Source: Cunninghamia lanceolata
Taxonomy: Eukaryota; Streptophyta; Pinopsida; Cupressales; Cupressaceae
DNA: 64,000 nt
Direction of reading: 5' to 3'
NCBI GenBank assembly: GCA_027924645.1
Contig: BSBN01001225.1
Coordinates: forward strand, 10,620,001 to 10,684,000
This document shows, one piece after another, positions 1-10,826 of the stretch; positions within the stretch are counted from its first letter, which is position 1; each line of letters opens with the position of its first letter. The notes beneath the pieces were generated by a model. It saw nothing but the letters and a program-made list of their open reading frames with translations. It had not been told where the DNA came from and made no database searches. The translations under genes were made by a program, and so were the position numbers.

Positions 1-220
1 GCAATGCATCTTGCAGCGTTGCGTCAAAGAAATTAATTGTCGAAGACGTGATACAATTTTTATGCCCTAGTGTATCGAGTTGCCCCAGCGTATGCCCCCT
101 CGAGCGGGAAGACAGGGAGGCGACAGAGGAAAGGTGTTGACGCTCGACTAGAAAGGTGCGCGACCAGTAGGAAGAAAAAGCAGAAACAGGGGGGGAAGAA
201 AAACTGAAGGGTGGGGACAC

Positions 221-228
221 TATAAATA
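221..228 (+). promoter_or_regulatory. Probable TATA box of the PMD gene
   Basis: TATAAATA lies on the plus strand, about 830 bases upstream of the first plausible ATG of the PMD reading frame. A start of transcription near 250-260 would give a long leader containing the repeat array at 489-880. This is a motif match only; its placement before a plus-strand gene is the supporting context. Confidence 0.5.
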
Positions 229-488
229 GGTCCCATGGGGACCACAATCCTCATTTGCACCCATTGAGATTCTAAATTTAGAGAAAAGAGTTTCTAAACT
301 TAGTGGAGAGAGAGTTGAGCAGCCAGCAGAGAGAGATGCCGATTCCTATGCACAGACATCGGGCGGAGCTGGTGCGGACCTACGGGAGGCCAGCAGGAGC
401 TCCGGCAGCGGTAGGTGATCGAAAACCCCCTTGTAATTTGTCGATTAGGGGTAGATTAGGGCTAGGTTTAGTGAGGTTTGCAATTTGA

Positions 489-880
489 GCCAAAAGCGCT
501 ATAGTATTGTGCAGCGTGGGAGGTAGATATTCAGCGCGCTTTTGGCGCGCCGAAGCGCGGTTGGCAGTCGCTGACAGCGCGGTGGTAAAATCGCGTCGCA
601 CCTGGTCAGGTGTGTTAGCGTCGCAGCGCATGTGGGAAATCTCGCAGCGCGTTTGGCTAGTCAGAACAGTGCGTCTGGTAAAGCAGGTTAGCGCAATAGG
701 CGGGTAGCGAAAAAAACTGAATCGCGTTTGGTAGTGCAGAATAGCGCTTTTGGCACGGGATAAAGCGCAGTTGAAAAACAAAGCGCAGTTGGGGTGGAAA
801 TTGGATCGCGGTTGGGTGACAGGACAGCGCCAGTGGTATGGAAATACAGCGCTATTGTAGAAACAAAGAGCCTCTGGTGG
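489..880 (+). repeat. Degenerate ~22-base repeat array in the PMD leader
   Basis: About 15 or more imperfect units of 20-24 bases follow one another, with a core reading roughly CAGCGCxTTTGGT on the plus strand. The spacing is loose and units differ at many positions. The same unit, in the same orientation relative to transcription, recurs in the leader of A's own minus-strand transcript (13529-13793, 14956-15212 and 15511-15682). The array is CpG-rich compared with its surroundings. Confidence 0.65.
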
Positions 881-1047
881 AGAAATAGAAAAGTTAGGAT
901 TTCAGAGAATAGGGGGGCTTAGAAGAAAAACACCTAGCCTAGCGGACAAAAGGGAAAAGTGATAGCTGGGGGTTTGCATAGCATAGCCCGAGGGTAGATA
1001 GGATTGGAGGGATTTGGTTATGAAACTGACAAGTGATATGTTTATGG

Positions 1048-3045
1048 ATGCAGAGGATACTACCACCGTTGATGTCGCGGGAGCGACACCACGCGATCGC
1101 GCACGAGGTTGTACAGCTGACCTGGGAGGAGGATGCATTTTTAGAGCATGCAGGGCTATGGCATGTGGCACACTTGACACACATTAGGGCAAATCTCGCC
1201 CTAGTGACCGCAGTCGTGGAGAGGTATCACAGCGAGACCTCGTCATTTCACTTCCCGACAGGGGAGGCTACAGTGACACTGGAGGATGTATATCGCATCC
1301 TGCAGATTCAGATTGATGGAGAGATAGTGGACTTCGACCCAGCACGGGGTGAGGCAGGCTTGGAGGAGGTCTTCTGCACAGACGACCTATGGATAGACGA
1401 TGGGGAGATCCAATGGGCAGACGTCCCGAGACTCTGCGATAGGATCCGCTGGATAGTGGTATCATTGATCGGCGGCTTCCTGTGCCCAGATAGGAGATCC
1501 AGAGGATTATCAGTTGGTTGGGGGACAGTGTTATCTGGGATGTTTACACATGGCTGACAGTATGCGTGGGGACCCTGTGTCCTAGGACAGTTATACCATG
1601 ATATGCATTATTGCGTATACAGGAGAGGCAGGAGCCTCTCAGCAAGGGTGACCTTGTTACAGGTGTGGGCATGGGAGCACATTCCAGTTATCCGGCCCAT
1701 GGCACAGCGCCATCGAGACCGAGGGGAGCCGTATGTGTTTCTGTATGATGGGGTGATGACACACAGGAGGATGGGATCTGTCAGCTACTGGCGGCGACAG
1801 ATCGACGAGATGGACATATTCATCTGGAGGCCGTGGTTATTGTGCGAGGAGTGGCCGGATGAGCACGAGCAGCTCATGTACTGCAGACAGGCTCGCTATC
1901 TGTTCGGTAGACGGACAGATATGATAGAGAGATATCTTCCAGAGCGGGTACTAAGACAGTTTGGACTACCATAGGGGCTACCAGTGGGGGAGGCCACACA
2001 TGCCAGGACGCGGAGAGAGACAGGAGACTGGGACCCAGTGATCCCGGTGGCGACAGCATTAGCAGAGGTGCGGGGACTTATCCCCGTGAGATGGGATTGG
2101 GACTCTGGGCTAGCAGACCCAGGGACACTGCCAGACTATGACCAGTACTGGCAGACTCACAGGCCGATGAGATTGACTACACCAGGTGTAGTAGGGGCAG
2201 TGGGAGAGGTGTTAGTACTTGGCAGAGAGGCTAGGATGAGGTGGCAGGCTAGGGCAGCTAGACAGCAGGCAGGTGGACAGCAGGTAGGCGGACAGCAGGC
2301 AGGCGGCCAGCAGGAGGATGTTGAGATGGCAGAGACGTTGGGCCCAGTCGTAGAGACTGATCTGCAGAGGGCCGAGCGACTACTACAGGAGGAGATAGCC
2401 CGGAGGACTCGACTAGAGCTCCGGATGGTTAGACTGAGGAGAGACAGGGATACAGCGCGGGCAGAGGTGAGATAGGCAGAGGCCACAGCCCAGGCACAGA
2501 CACAGGTAGCCACAGCCGCACAGACAGCCCTGGCATAGGTACAGGCACAGTTACAGGCACAGGTGCAGGCCTACAGACAGCTACAGGCCCAGGTACACGC
2601 ATAGGCACAGGTACCGGTGCAGCCGATGGCCACACCAGCAGCCGACGCCGAGGCAGTAGCACAGGCCAGGAGGGAGAGAGATGTAGAGGTACAGCTACGA
2701 CTGACAGTAGAGGCTACACTCTTTAGAGTGAGGCGGGAGAGAGAGGAGGCACGTCGTGCACTGGGCGCAGACCAGAGGACACTATATAGTGAGCTCATCC
2801 GAGTGCAGGGTGAGCTAGTATCAGCTGGCCGGGAGGCAGAGTACTACAGGGGCCTGTATGTGGGTGCGGTGCCAGCAGCTCAGTAGGCACCGAGCTACAG
2901 AGACAGGAGCAGATCTGGGGCATCCGGATCTCGGAGGATAGGGCAGTCAGCGTCCTCGGTCAGAGGGCCACTTTTGCCACCAGGGGGAGGAGGAGGACCA
3001 TCAGGGGGACCTCCACCGAGCACAGGGGGAGGCCAGGGGCCATAG
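1048..3045 (+). pseudogene. Plant mobile domain (PMD) protein, antisense to A's pol, broken by stops
   Basis: One reading frame runs from the ATG at 1048 to 3045 (or the next stop, 3067), interrupted by stops at 1555 (TGA), 1972, 2473, 2536, 2602, 2884 and 3043 (all TAG). The N-terminal half matches the PMD pattern: a segment with SSFHFPTGEATVTLEDVYRI, a glycine at IDGE, then LLQVWAWEHIP and a terminal block IERYLPERVLRQFGL. After residue ~400 come AGGQQ-type repeats, then a long Arg/Glu/Gln-rich coiled coil, then a Gly/Pro-rich tail. PMD proteins include cellular silencing factors (MAIN, MAIL1) and transposon-borne versions; this is clearly the latter. Five or six stops fit CAG to TAG and the first fits TGG to TGA, so the intact gene was probably one exon. 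It is convergent with A's integrase. Confidence 0.8.
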
Positions 3046-3069
3046 CAGGAGGGTAGCTCTACTCACTAG

Positions 3070-4479
3070 GGCATACTCATGTATATTGTATCATATTGTA
3101 TTATTTTGGATAGATGCCTACGTGCATTCTGATGTATATTTTGAGGGCTCTTGATAGCCTTGATGTACTATATTGATGTATGTTTGGATGTATACACATT
3201 TTGTATTATTGATGTAGACACAGACACTTTGTATTATGATGACCATTACATGATATATATATATATATGATGATCTGTTTGATTCACTGCTGTTCATGCT
3301 TTTGTGTATGCATTATCTGATGTCATGGATGTGATGATATGTATGTAGGATTATGGATTCATGTGACGACATATGTTGCTTATATGATGCTTATAGATGC
3401 ATGATAATAGAGATGTATGATGATATAGATGTGATGACTAGTGATATCTGACATGTGGGTTTTGCAGATATGCACCAGAGAGGCGAACAGGAGGAGATGG
3501 AGGACAGCGACTGTTGATCGATTACTGTAATGCAAACGATAAAAAGGGTGTGGGAATGGATGAATGAGCTTGTTGCAATGGCTTCACATTTGTATATAAA
3601 GAGCAATCCTTATTTTGATATAGCACATGGATAGTTCGCCACCAAGGTATAAAAGACCAAGGTGCAGTAATATCCGAGTGCGTGGACGTTGACTCTGCAA
3701 GCAAGCGGTTTGAACTTAGATCCCTTAGACAGCATATAACCTTGTTGGGACATGTGAATAAGACATAGTCTTGAACATAAAATAAACTTCAATACATGTA
3801 AATGCAAGAAGAAATATTAATATGTAAGATGCTAGGTCGTAACACACACAAGATAGATATGATGCTAAGAAAGGTACTAAAGATCATTCCTCAAACACGG
3901 CACACAGAAAGCAATGACTATGCCCCCAATCCGTACTGGATCGCAACATACCAAGATTACATATAAACCAGGGTAGTTTTGAATAAGTATTGGAAAAGGA
4001 ACAAAAGATAAACCATAACACAAATTGACTGACTTACAAAGTAAACATACAGCCAACATATTCTCTTGCCAAAGAGGTTGCTCAGGATAGATTGGATAGG
4101 AAAGATAACAACCTTATCGTAGGAAATCTGTGTCCGTTAAAGGGGGCTATCTACCTAAAAAGACAATGTCTTACTTGCAGGAAATGCCACATGTTGCAGG
4201 AGAAGCGTGTGTTGGTCTCGACAATGGAACACTTCGTAGAAGACAAGCTTTGTTGATCTAGGGCTTAGTTAAGCGGTACTTAGCTAATGTTGGCAATCGG
4301 TATGCAGGATAGTAGATGACTCTGGAAGTAGGCATCTTTGCTTCAAGTTTGTTAAGGACTTTTGCTTTGAAAGGATGTGCTAGCTTGCGGCTTGAGTTAG
4401 TCAAGTCGAGGTGAATGGATTTTGACAAACGGAAGACTAGAAGGATGGAATGCAAATGGATTGAAACGGGTGGAGAATG
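3070..4479. other. Noncoding stretch between the PMD gene and the 148-base repeats
   Basis: No supported gene. It begins with a T/G-rich segment that could be the 3' untranslated region of the PMD gene and includes an (AT)n run near 3252-3268. Short ORFs on either strand have no recognisable content. It belongs to the spacer between pol and the far LTR of element A. Confidence 0.5.
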
Positions 4480-5075
4480 ATGGATCGTGTGTGCCTGAGT
4501 ACTGGAAACATCCTTCGTATTCCAGACTGTCTACATACCCTGTATCCACGGGATCAAGGCACACTTACGATGGAAGGTGAACGCGATAAATATGTAGTTC
4601 TGGATAGAGTGATGAAATGGGTCAAGATGGAAGGGGGAGATCTTATGTACCTGAGTACTGGAAACGTCCTTCGTATTCCAGACTGCCTACATACCCATAT
4701 CCATGGGATCAAGGTACCTTAAGATTGAAAAGATGATATGTAGTTCTGGTTATTGTGATGATGTAGAACAAGTGTGGAGAAGAGGTGATCTTATGTACCT
4801 GAGTACTGGAAATGTGCTTCGTATTCCAGACTGCCTACATACCCATATCCATGGGATCAAGGTACCTTAAGATTGAAAAGATGATATGTAGTTCTGGTTA
4901 TTGTGATGATGTAGAACAAGTGTGGAGAAGAGGTGATCTTATGTACCTGAGTACTAGAAACGTGCTTCGTATTCCAGACTGCCTACGTACCCATATCCAT
5001 GGGATCAAGGTACCTTAAGATTGAAAAGATGATATGTAGTTCTGGTTATTGTGATGATGTAGAACAAGTGTTGAG
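4480..5075 (+). repeat. Tandem repeat, ~148-base unit, nearly four copies
   Basis: The segment containing GTACTGGAAA, then TCGTATTCCAGACTG, then CCATATCCATGGGATCAAGG starts again at intervals of 156, 148 and 148 bases (landmark GTACT at 4499, 4655, 4803 and 4951). The last two full units are almost identical and a partial unit follows. Tandem arrays downstream of integrase are common in Tat-lineage elements. Confidence 0.85.
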
Positions 5076-5651
5076 AAGATAACTGCCTTATCGCAGGAGC
5101 GAAGTGTCTGTTAAAGGGTGTTACCTGTGGAAATGAGACAAGATTGAAGTATGCGCTGCGAACCACGAACAAGGAACCAATCCTAGACCGACGCTAAGGA
5201 AAGAGTTGCCCCCATTCTGGTAGAGGAAATTGTAGGGGTGACCGCTGAAGAAGACATAGAAAGACTTGACCTAGGATCAGACAGTGTTAACTGTAGACAC
5301 AGATCAAGACGTGGGATGACGATGATGGACATTGACAAATTTCCAAGCTATACTCGATAGGGAGATGGAAATGCAAACAAAGTCAATGGTTTTATTACAG
5401 ATGGATGGATGAAGCAAGTTGTGAATTGGACAAGGAGTGGACAGGACTCGATAGACGATGGATGCTGACTCTACGCATAACGCCTGTTTGCTAGGTTTTC
5501 ACTATGGTACTTATCCAAGGCGCCTGTTTGCCAGGTTTTCACCAGAGGATGGATGTTTTTGTATTTTTGTATTTTTGTATTTTTTTGATTTTTTTTTGAT
5601 TTTTTTTATTTTTTTTGACTTTTTTGATTTTTTGTGGGAATACTCTGAGGA
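5076..5651. other. Post-integrase spacer of A with conserved motif and T-rich tract
   Basis: No gene. On the minus strand the integrase stop is followed by a stretch of AAAAAATC-like runs (plus-strand T runs at 5560-5635). Two copies of the motif GTGAAAACCTxGCAAAC follow (plus-strand 5497-5545). The same arrangement, A-rich tract then this motif, follows the integrase stop of element E (59411-59560), so it is a family trait. Confidence 0.6.
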
Positions 5652-7007
5652 TCAGGCATAGAACTGCTTGAGATGGACACTGTTAAGTGGCTCATCTAGA
5701 GGAATGCCGTCAGGTGTAGCTAAAGTATAAGCTCCCGAGCCATATGCTGCTGTGACAATGAAGGGACCTAACCAGTTAGGCTCAAACTTACCCTTCTTCT
5801 CTCGATCTGCTTGATTTCTCTGATTCTCCTTAAGTACAAGATCACCAACTTGAAACCGTCTTTCTTTGATCTTTTTGTTGTAATTACGTCGGAGGCAGTT
5901 TTGATAGACATGGAGATGATTAAGTGCGGCAAGGCGCCTCTCATCTAGTAGTTCAAGTTCAGCTAATCTAGAAGTGCGATACTCATCTCCGCCGATCAGG
6001 TCCTACATGGATACTCTGAGGGATGGGATCTCGACCTCTATAGGTAGGATGGCTTCAGAGCCAAAGACCAAGGCATATGGTGTGGCACCAGTTGGTGTTC
6101 TGATACTAGTGCGGTAGGCCCATAGGGCGGGATTAAGTTGCAAGTGCCAATCACGACCAGCTTCATTGACTATTTTCTTGAGGATTTTGAGAATGGTTTT
6201 ATTGGAAGCCTCAGCTTGGCCGTTACTCTGCGGATAGTAGGGAGTTGAAAAGTGATGTTGGATATTGTATTGTATGCATAAAGCATGGACATCTTGGTTC
6301 TTGAATGGTCTCCCATTATCAGTGACAATAGCTTGGGGAATACCATACCGGCATATGAGGTAGTTTAGAATAAACTTGGCTATTTGCTTACCGGTGATAT
6401 AGGTCATAGGAATGGCTTCCACCCACTTCGTGAAATACTCAGTGGCAGTAATGATAAACTTGTGGCCATTTGAGGAGGAAGGGTGAATTTGTCCTACGAG
6501 GTCGAGACCCCATTGAGAAAAAGGCCATGGAGTTGTCATAGGTTGTAACTCATGAGCGGGTGCGTGAATCAGATCTCCATGCTGCTGACATTGTAGACAC
6601 TTCTTAGCAAACTGTGCGGCATCTTGCTCTATTGTAGGCCAATAATAACCTGTTCTGAGTATCTTCTTAGCAAGATTAGGACCGGTAGAATGTGCACCAT
6701 AGACACCTTCGTGTATGTCTCGTAAGGTAGCTTCGGCTTCTTTCGCGTTAAGACATCGTAAGAGGATACCATCGAGACTCCGGCGATATAGTGTATCACC
6801 CAGAATGATGTAACGAGAGGATCGACGGATAAAGGTTTTGCGTTGAGTGGATGATAGGTCAGGGGGAAAGGTTTTGTTCTTGAGGTATTCATAGATATCT
6901 TCGTACCATGGGGAATTGGGACCAACAAGTTCGCAGATGATTTCAGTAACAGGAACATCGACGGCAGGTATCAACAATTGCTCAATCAAGAATTCACATT
7001 TCTGTGT
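5652..7007 (-). pseudogene. int: Element A integrase
   Basis: Integrase inserts the DNA copy of the element into the host genome. The frame shows the N-terminal HHCC zinc site (H in IHEGVYGAH, later CLQC), then the catalytic triad: Asp in WGLDLVGQ, Asp in VTDNGRPF and Glu in SNGQAEASNK. A C-terminal tail with FEPNWLGP- and VHLKQFYA-type ends follows. All three catalytic residues are present. A TAG at 6003-6005, which fits CAG to TAG, cuts the C-terminal part; the tail then stays open to the natural TGA at 5652-5654. No chromodomain is visible, as expected for a Tat element. Confidence 0.88.
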
Positions 7008-7415
7008 ATTTGCAGGCATATCAATTAGTGACCCTACAGAAGCCATAGAATCTGCAGCTTTATTATGGTCTCTTGGAATTTGCTCAAATGTGATGGTAGA
7101 AAAATGTGGTTTGTAGGCATCCACTAGTTGCTTGTAGGGGACCAACTTTTCATCCTTGGTTTGGTATTCATCCGTGACTTGGCGGATGACTAGCTGTGAG
7201 TCTCCATATACTTGTAATTCTGTGATGTCCCATTGAACTGCTGTGTTGAGACCTATGAGGAGTGCTTCATACTCGGCTATGTTGTTGGTGCAAGGGAATG
7301 TGAGCCGATATGACTTTGGAATGTAGTCATTCTGAGGTGTGACAAATAAGATGCCAGCTCCTGAGCCATGCTGTGTGTAAGAACCGTCAAAGTACAACTT
7401 TCACATTATGGAGTT
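7008..7415 (-). pseudogene. Element A archaeal-type RNase H (aRNH)
   Basis: This second RNase H domain lies between the RT-linked RNase H and integrase. It keeps the expected acidic residues: Asp in YFDGSY, Glu in AEYEAL, Asp in YGDSQLV and Asp in KAADSMA. It would degrade the RNA strand of RNA:DNA hybrids during reverse transcription. A TGA at 7398-7400, just before KLYFDGSY, replaces a Trp codon (MWKLYFDG in relatives), separating it from the upstream RT frame. The same domain in the same place occurs in element E. Confidence 0.85.
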
Positions 7416-7930
7416 AGCAAGAGTGAATAGATTCTCATCAGGAAAGTCTGCGACCATAGGATGTGTATCTTTTGTAGGTGCTTCTGCTAGTTGATCCGCG
7501 AGGGCTTGTCTTTTGATTGCTTTACGATCTGTGTACTCAATGTCGAACTCGCTAAGGATCATGACCCACTTAGCTAGTCTACCTGTGAGAGTTGCTTTTG
7601 CTAGTAGATACTTCAAGGGATCAATCTTAGCTATCAGATTTGTGTGTTGGTTCAGCATGTAATGTCGCAACTTTTGGGAGGCGAACACTACTGCTAAACA
7701 AGCCCTTTCCATTGGTGAATAATTGAGCTCATACCCTACCAAAGTTCTACTGATATAGTAAATTGCGTGCTCTCTGCCTGAGTCATCATTTTGTGCTAGC
7801 AGGGCCCCTAGGGCCGAATTTGTAGTGGAGATGTACAATATCAAGGGTTTGTCCGCAACTGGTGGAACCAATACAGGAGGTGTAGCTAGATACTCCTTAA
7901 GTTGATCAAACGCTGCCTGACACTTGTTGT
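7401..7930 (-). pseudogene. Element A RT-linked RNase H, catalytically degenerate
   Basis: The domain follows RT and is recognised by LGALLAQND, the region ending in YYISRTLVGYELNYSPMERA, and QKLRHYML. The first catalytic Asp of Ty3/gypsy RNase H, usually in a DASxxGxGAVL context, is absent: the sequence reads YISTTNSALGALL. Loss of this residue in elements that also carry aRNH is a known pattern and is seen again in B. The frame continues into the aRNH after one stop. Confidence 0.8.
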
Positions 7931-8730
7931 CCCATCAAAATGAGACATCCTTTCGGAGCAAGTGCTAAAAGGGTTGACATTTATCTGCTAGCTGTGATAT
8001 GAAATGCCTGATGGACTGTAACCTTCCTTGGAGGCTCCTTAATGCTTTAAGGTTCTTTGGTGGAGGCATCTCCACTATAGCCTTTACTTTTGCTGGATCT
8101 ACTTCGATGCCCCTACGAGATACTATGTATCCCAATAGCTTCCCTGATGTGACACCGAAGACACACTTCTTAGGATTAAGTCTTACTTGGTATTTTTCAA
8201 GCCTGTCGAAGATCTGTCCTAGGACCTGTATATGTTCTGCTCTAGAAGATTTAGCCAATATATCATCCACATAGTCTTCCATGATGTGATGAAATAGATC
8301 GTGGAAGATCACTGTCATAGCTCGCTGATAGGTTGCTCCTGCATTCTTCAGACCAAACGGCATAACACACCAACAGTAATTGCCCCAAGGACATGTAAAG
8401 GTTGTTTTGTGTTGATCCTCCTCAGCTATTCTAATCTGGTTGTAGCCTGAGAATCCATCCATAAGAGAAAGCATCTCGTGACCTGCTGTCAAGTCCACTA
8501 TAATGTCAATGTTTGGTAGTTGAAAATCATCTTTGGGACATGCCTTGTTGAGATCTCTGAAATCATTACACATGCGGATGCGCCCATTAGGTTTAGACAC
8601 AGGTACAATGTTTGAGACCCAATCTGAATAGTCAATGGGTCATATAAACTTTGCGTCTAACAGCTTCTGTATTTCTACTTTCACTAGGAGAGCAATCTGT
8701 GGGTGCATCTTTCTCAACTTCTGTTTGACT
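7931..8730 (-). pseudogene. Element A reverse transcriptase
   Basis: It contains the Ty3/gypsy RT motifs in order: FRDLNKACPKDDF, LMDGFSGYNQI, TFTCPWGNY, MPFGLKNAGATYQRAM, the catalytic YVDD (residues 110-113 of the 8600-7965 frame), and LNPKKCVFGVTSGKLLGYIV. Stops at 8640 (TGA before PIDYSDW, fitting CGA to TGA), 7965 (TAG, fitting CAG) and near 7935 (TGA, fitting CGA) break it. All fit C-to-T change. The enzyme would copy the element's RNA into DNA in the virus-like particle. Confidence 0.9.
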
Positions 8731-9530
8731 GGTTTCACTTTGGGATCAACTATGAGATAATGAACTACCAGCTTAGGGTCGAGCCCTGGCATATCCGCAT
8801 AGGTCCATGCAAAGTTGATGGTTCGTTGTAAGAAGAAGTTGTTAAGGTTTCTGTGCTCTGTATCAGATAATGATGCTGCTAGAAATGTTGTCTTTGGATT
8901 CTGTTCTGTACCTAGGTTGATCTCTGTAGAATCTTCCACTAGTAGAGCTAATTTCTCTTGATACTTAGAAGGTAAGGGAAGTTCAAATCCTCCATCCTCA
9001 GGTGCCACAGTTGGGTTTTCACCTTTGGATACGTCCTTTATTTTTACTATTTTATGATCAGGAGGTGCCACAGTGTGGTTTTCACCTAGAGATCTTTCTT
9101 TATGTGCGCTTTTGCGACTAGAGGATTTGGCATTCTCACCAAAATAAGTCGTGGGCTCAAGTTCCATTACAAAACCTGCCTTGTGATCGCCAAGAGGGAT
9201 ACCTTCTCGAAGTCCCATGAATTCAGCTAAAGCTTCGTCATTCTGAAAGACATCTATAACGGGGGCCCCTTGTTGGTCCCAATCGATAAGTTCAGGGTAG
9301 ACAAGCGTGACATTCTGGGTGCTGGTGGTGGAAGTTAAGGATACAGAGGATAGTGTAAAAATGGAGGATTCTGCGAATAGATTGGTTATGTGGAGGGAAG
9401 AGTCATCGATGATATCCTCTGTAGATGTCGAATCGGCGGGAAACTTGTCAGCTACCTCGTCGAGGATATACTCGATGTCCGAGGCGCATGGTACCTTCTT
9501 ACCAAATCCTAATCCTTTCTTGTCTAGCTT
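8731..9530 (-). pseudogene. Element A protease-to-RT linker
   Basis: About 270 residues without a domain I recognise join the G-patch-like segment to RT. The segment is acidic and Ser/Thr-rich, then contains GDHKAGFVMELEPTTYFGEN and a two-fold repeat of the GENxTVAP type. The equivalent linker occurs in element E, with DHKVGYIMDLDDTTYFGQ, and it is in that linker that element B inserted. The reading frame is open here. Confidence 0.7.
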
Positions 9531-10826
9531 CTTTGTTACCACAATGGGCTCCATAGTGCCTTGATTCTATTTCCCAAGGCCACCTTTGCCTTTATAGCCC
9601 ATGTTTTTCACTATCCTTAAGCCATTGCCATATTGCTTGACTGGTATTGTGACTGGTTCTTTCTCCTTGTAGAGCCAAGAAGAGATGTCCTCAATAGTTT
9701 CCTCTTCCAATAACCGTCCATGTTGGAATTGGGTTAGGAATGTTGGGGGAGGAATAGCTGCTTTTTTGATAACTTTAGCAATGGGTGGTTGGCCGTAAGA
9801 TTTTGGAGATAGAGGCATCTGCCCTACACAACAAGATTCTGAGATATCATAAGTGCCAAACCCTATATCTCGGACACGAGCTGTGATTTTGGGGAGGGGT
9901 GTAGGCTCACTTGTAGAGGCTTGCGTGAGAGTTTCAGGGTCAACATAGAGAGGGGACTCAAGGGCTTTGTCATTTTTAGGCACTTGGTTGCAATTCTTAT
10001 AGCTTCCTTGCAAGACATGGTAAAATTCAAAAGGATTAGGATCCCCTAGGATGGTGATCTCTGTACCATTGTATGGGAACTTGAGGGACTGATGGTACGT
10101 GGAGGGAATAGCTTTCATTGCATGGATCCATGGGCGGCCCAGAATAATGTTGTAAGGCAGCTCAATATCAAGGACTTGACACCTGGTTTCAAGCATGACA
10201 GGGCCCAGTTGTATAGGCAAGTGAATAACACCTTCTGAATGGCGTTCTGCATCATCATACCCCTTGATTGTAATACTATGCTCAGTGTTTACGTGATCCT
10301 CAGAGTATCCCAATTGCTTTAGTAACTTTAAAGAACAGATGTTGAGACCAGTACTACCATCTATGAGGATGCGTTTGATTTTGCGCTTATGGATGAGCAC
10401 TTCAATATGGAGGGCATCGTTGTGACAAGGATCATGGGAGGGAAGGTCTTTCTCAGAGAAGACCACATTGTAAGGCGAAGCAATATTACCCACTATAGCT
10501 TGGAAATCTGCGACTGCTATGTTGTTAGGAACGGAGGACTCTTGGAGGGCTTTTTCTAGCACTACTCTATGTGCAGGTGATGACCGTAGAAGGTCCAAAA
10601 TAGAGATCTGTGCTGGTGTTCTCCCTAGATGTTCGACAAGATTATAATCAGACTGAACCAGAAGCCTAGGTGTAGGTGCATGAATGGTGACATGACCTCG
10701 ACGAGTAGTAACAGCACAATCCGTAGATTTGCCTTTAATGGTGAGGGTAGACACTCGACTCTCTTCAAAACGACTTACAATGGAATCGAAGGATGTGGAA
10801 GCGTGATTGATACCTTTACCTCTATC
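9531..10826 (-). pseudogene. Element A aspartic protease with G-patch-like C-terminal segment
   Basis: The retropepsin core has ILIDGSTGLNICSL as its active-site region; the family usually has D-S/T-G, and Tat elements often show this IDGxS variant. ILGRPWIHAMKAIPSTYHQ follows further on. The processing enzyme would cut the Gag-Pol precursor. Near the end, IVKNMGYKGKGGLGK, a TAG at 9567, then NQGTMEPIV resembles a G-patch motif (GxxxxxxMGYxxGxGLGxxxxG). The stop inside the motif fits CAG to TAG. Element E has the counterpart VKQQGYDGHNGLGPN. A TAG at 10827 separates it from gag. Confidence 0.8.

Noticed and set aside
1..220. Left LTR of element A within the window
   Set aside because: I found no clear match to the 15751-16916 LTR in the first kilobases, and no TGTCTACA end, so the far LTR is more likely beyond base 1.
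380..781. 133-residue minus-strand ORF across the PMD leader
   Set aside because: It is made of the degenerate 22-base repeats read on the opposite strand; no domain and no partner gene.
2157..2513. Cys/Ser-rich minus-strand ORF opposite the PMD gene
   Set aside because: Shadow of the Gly/Gln repeat and coiled-coil frame on the plus strand.
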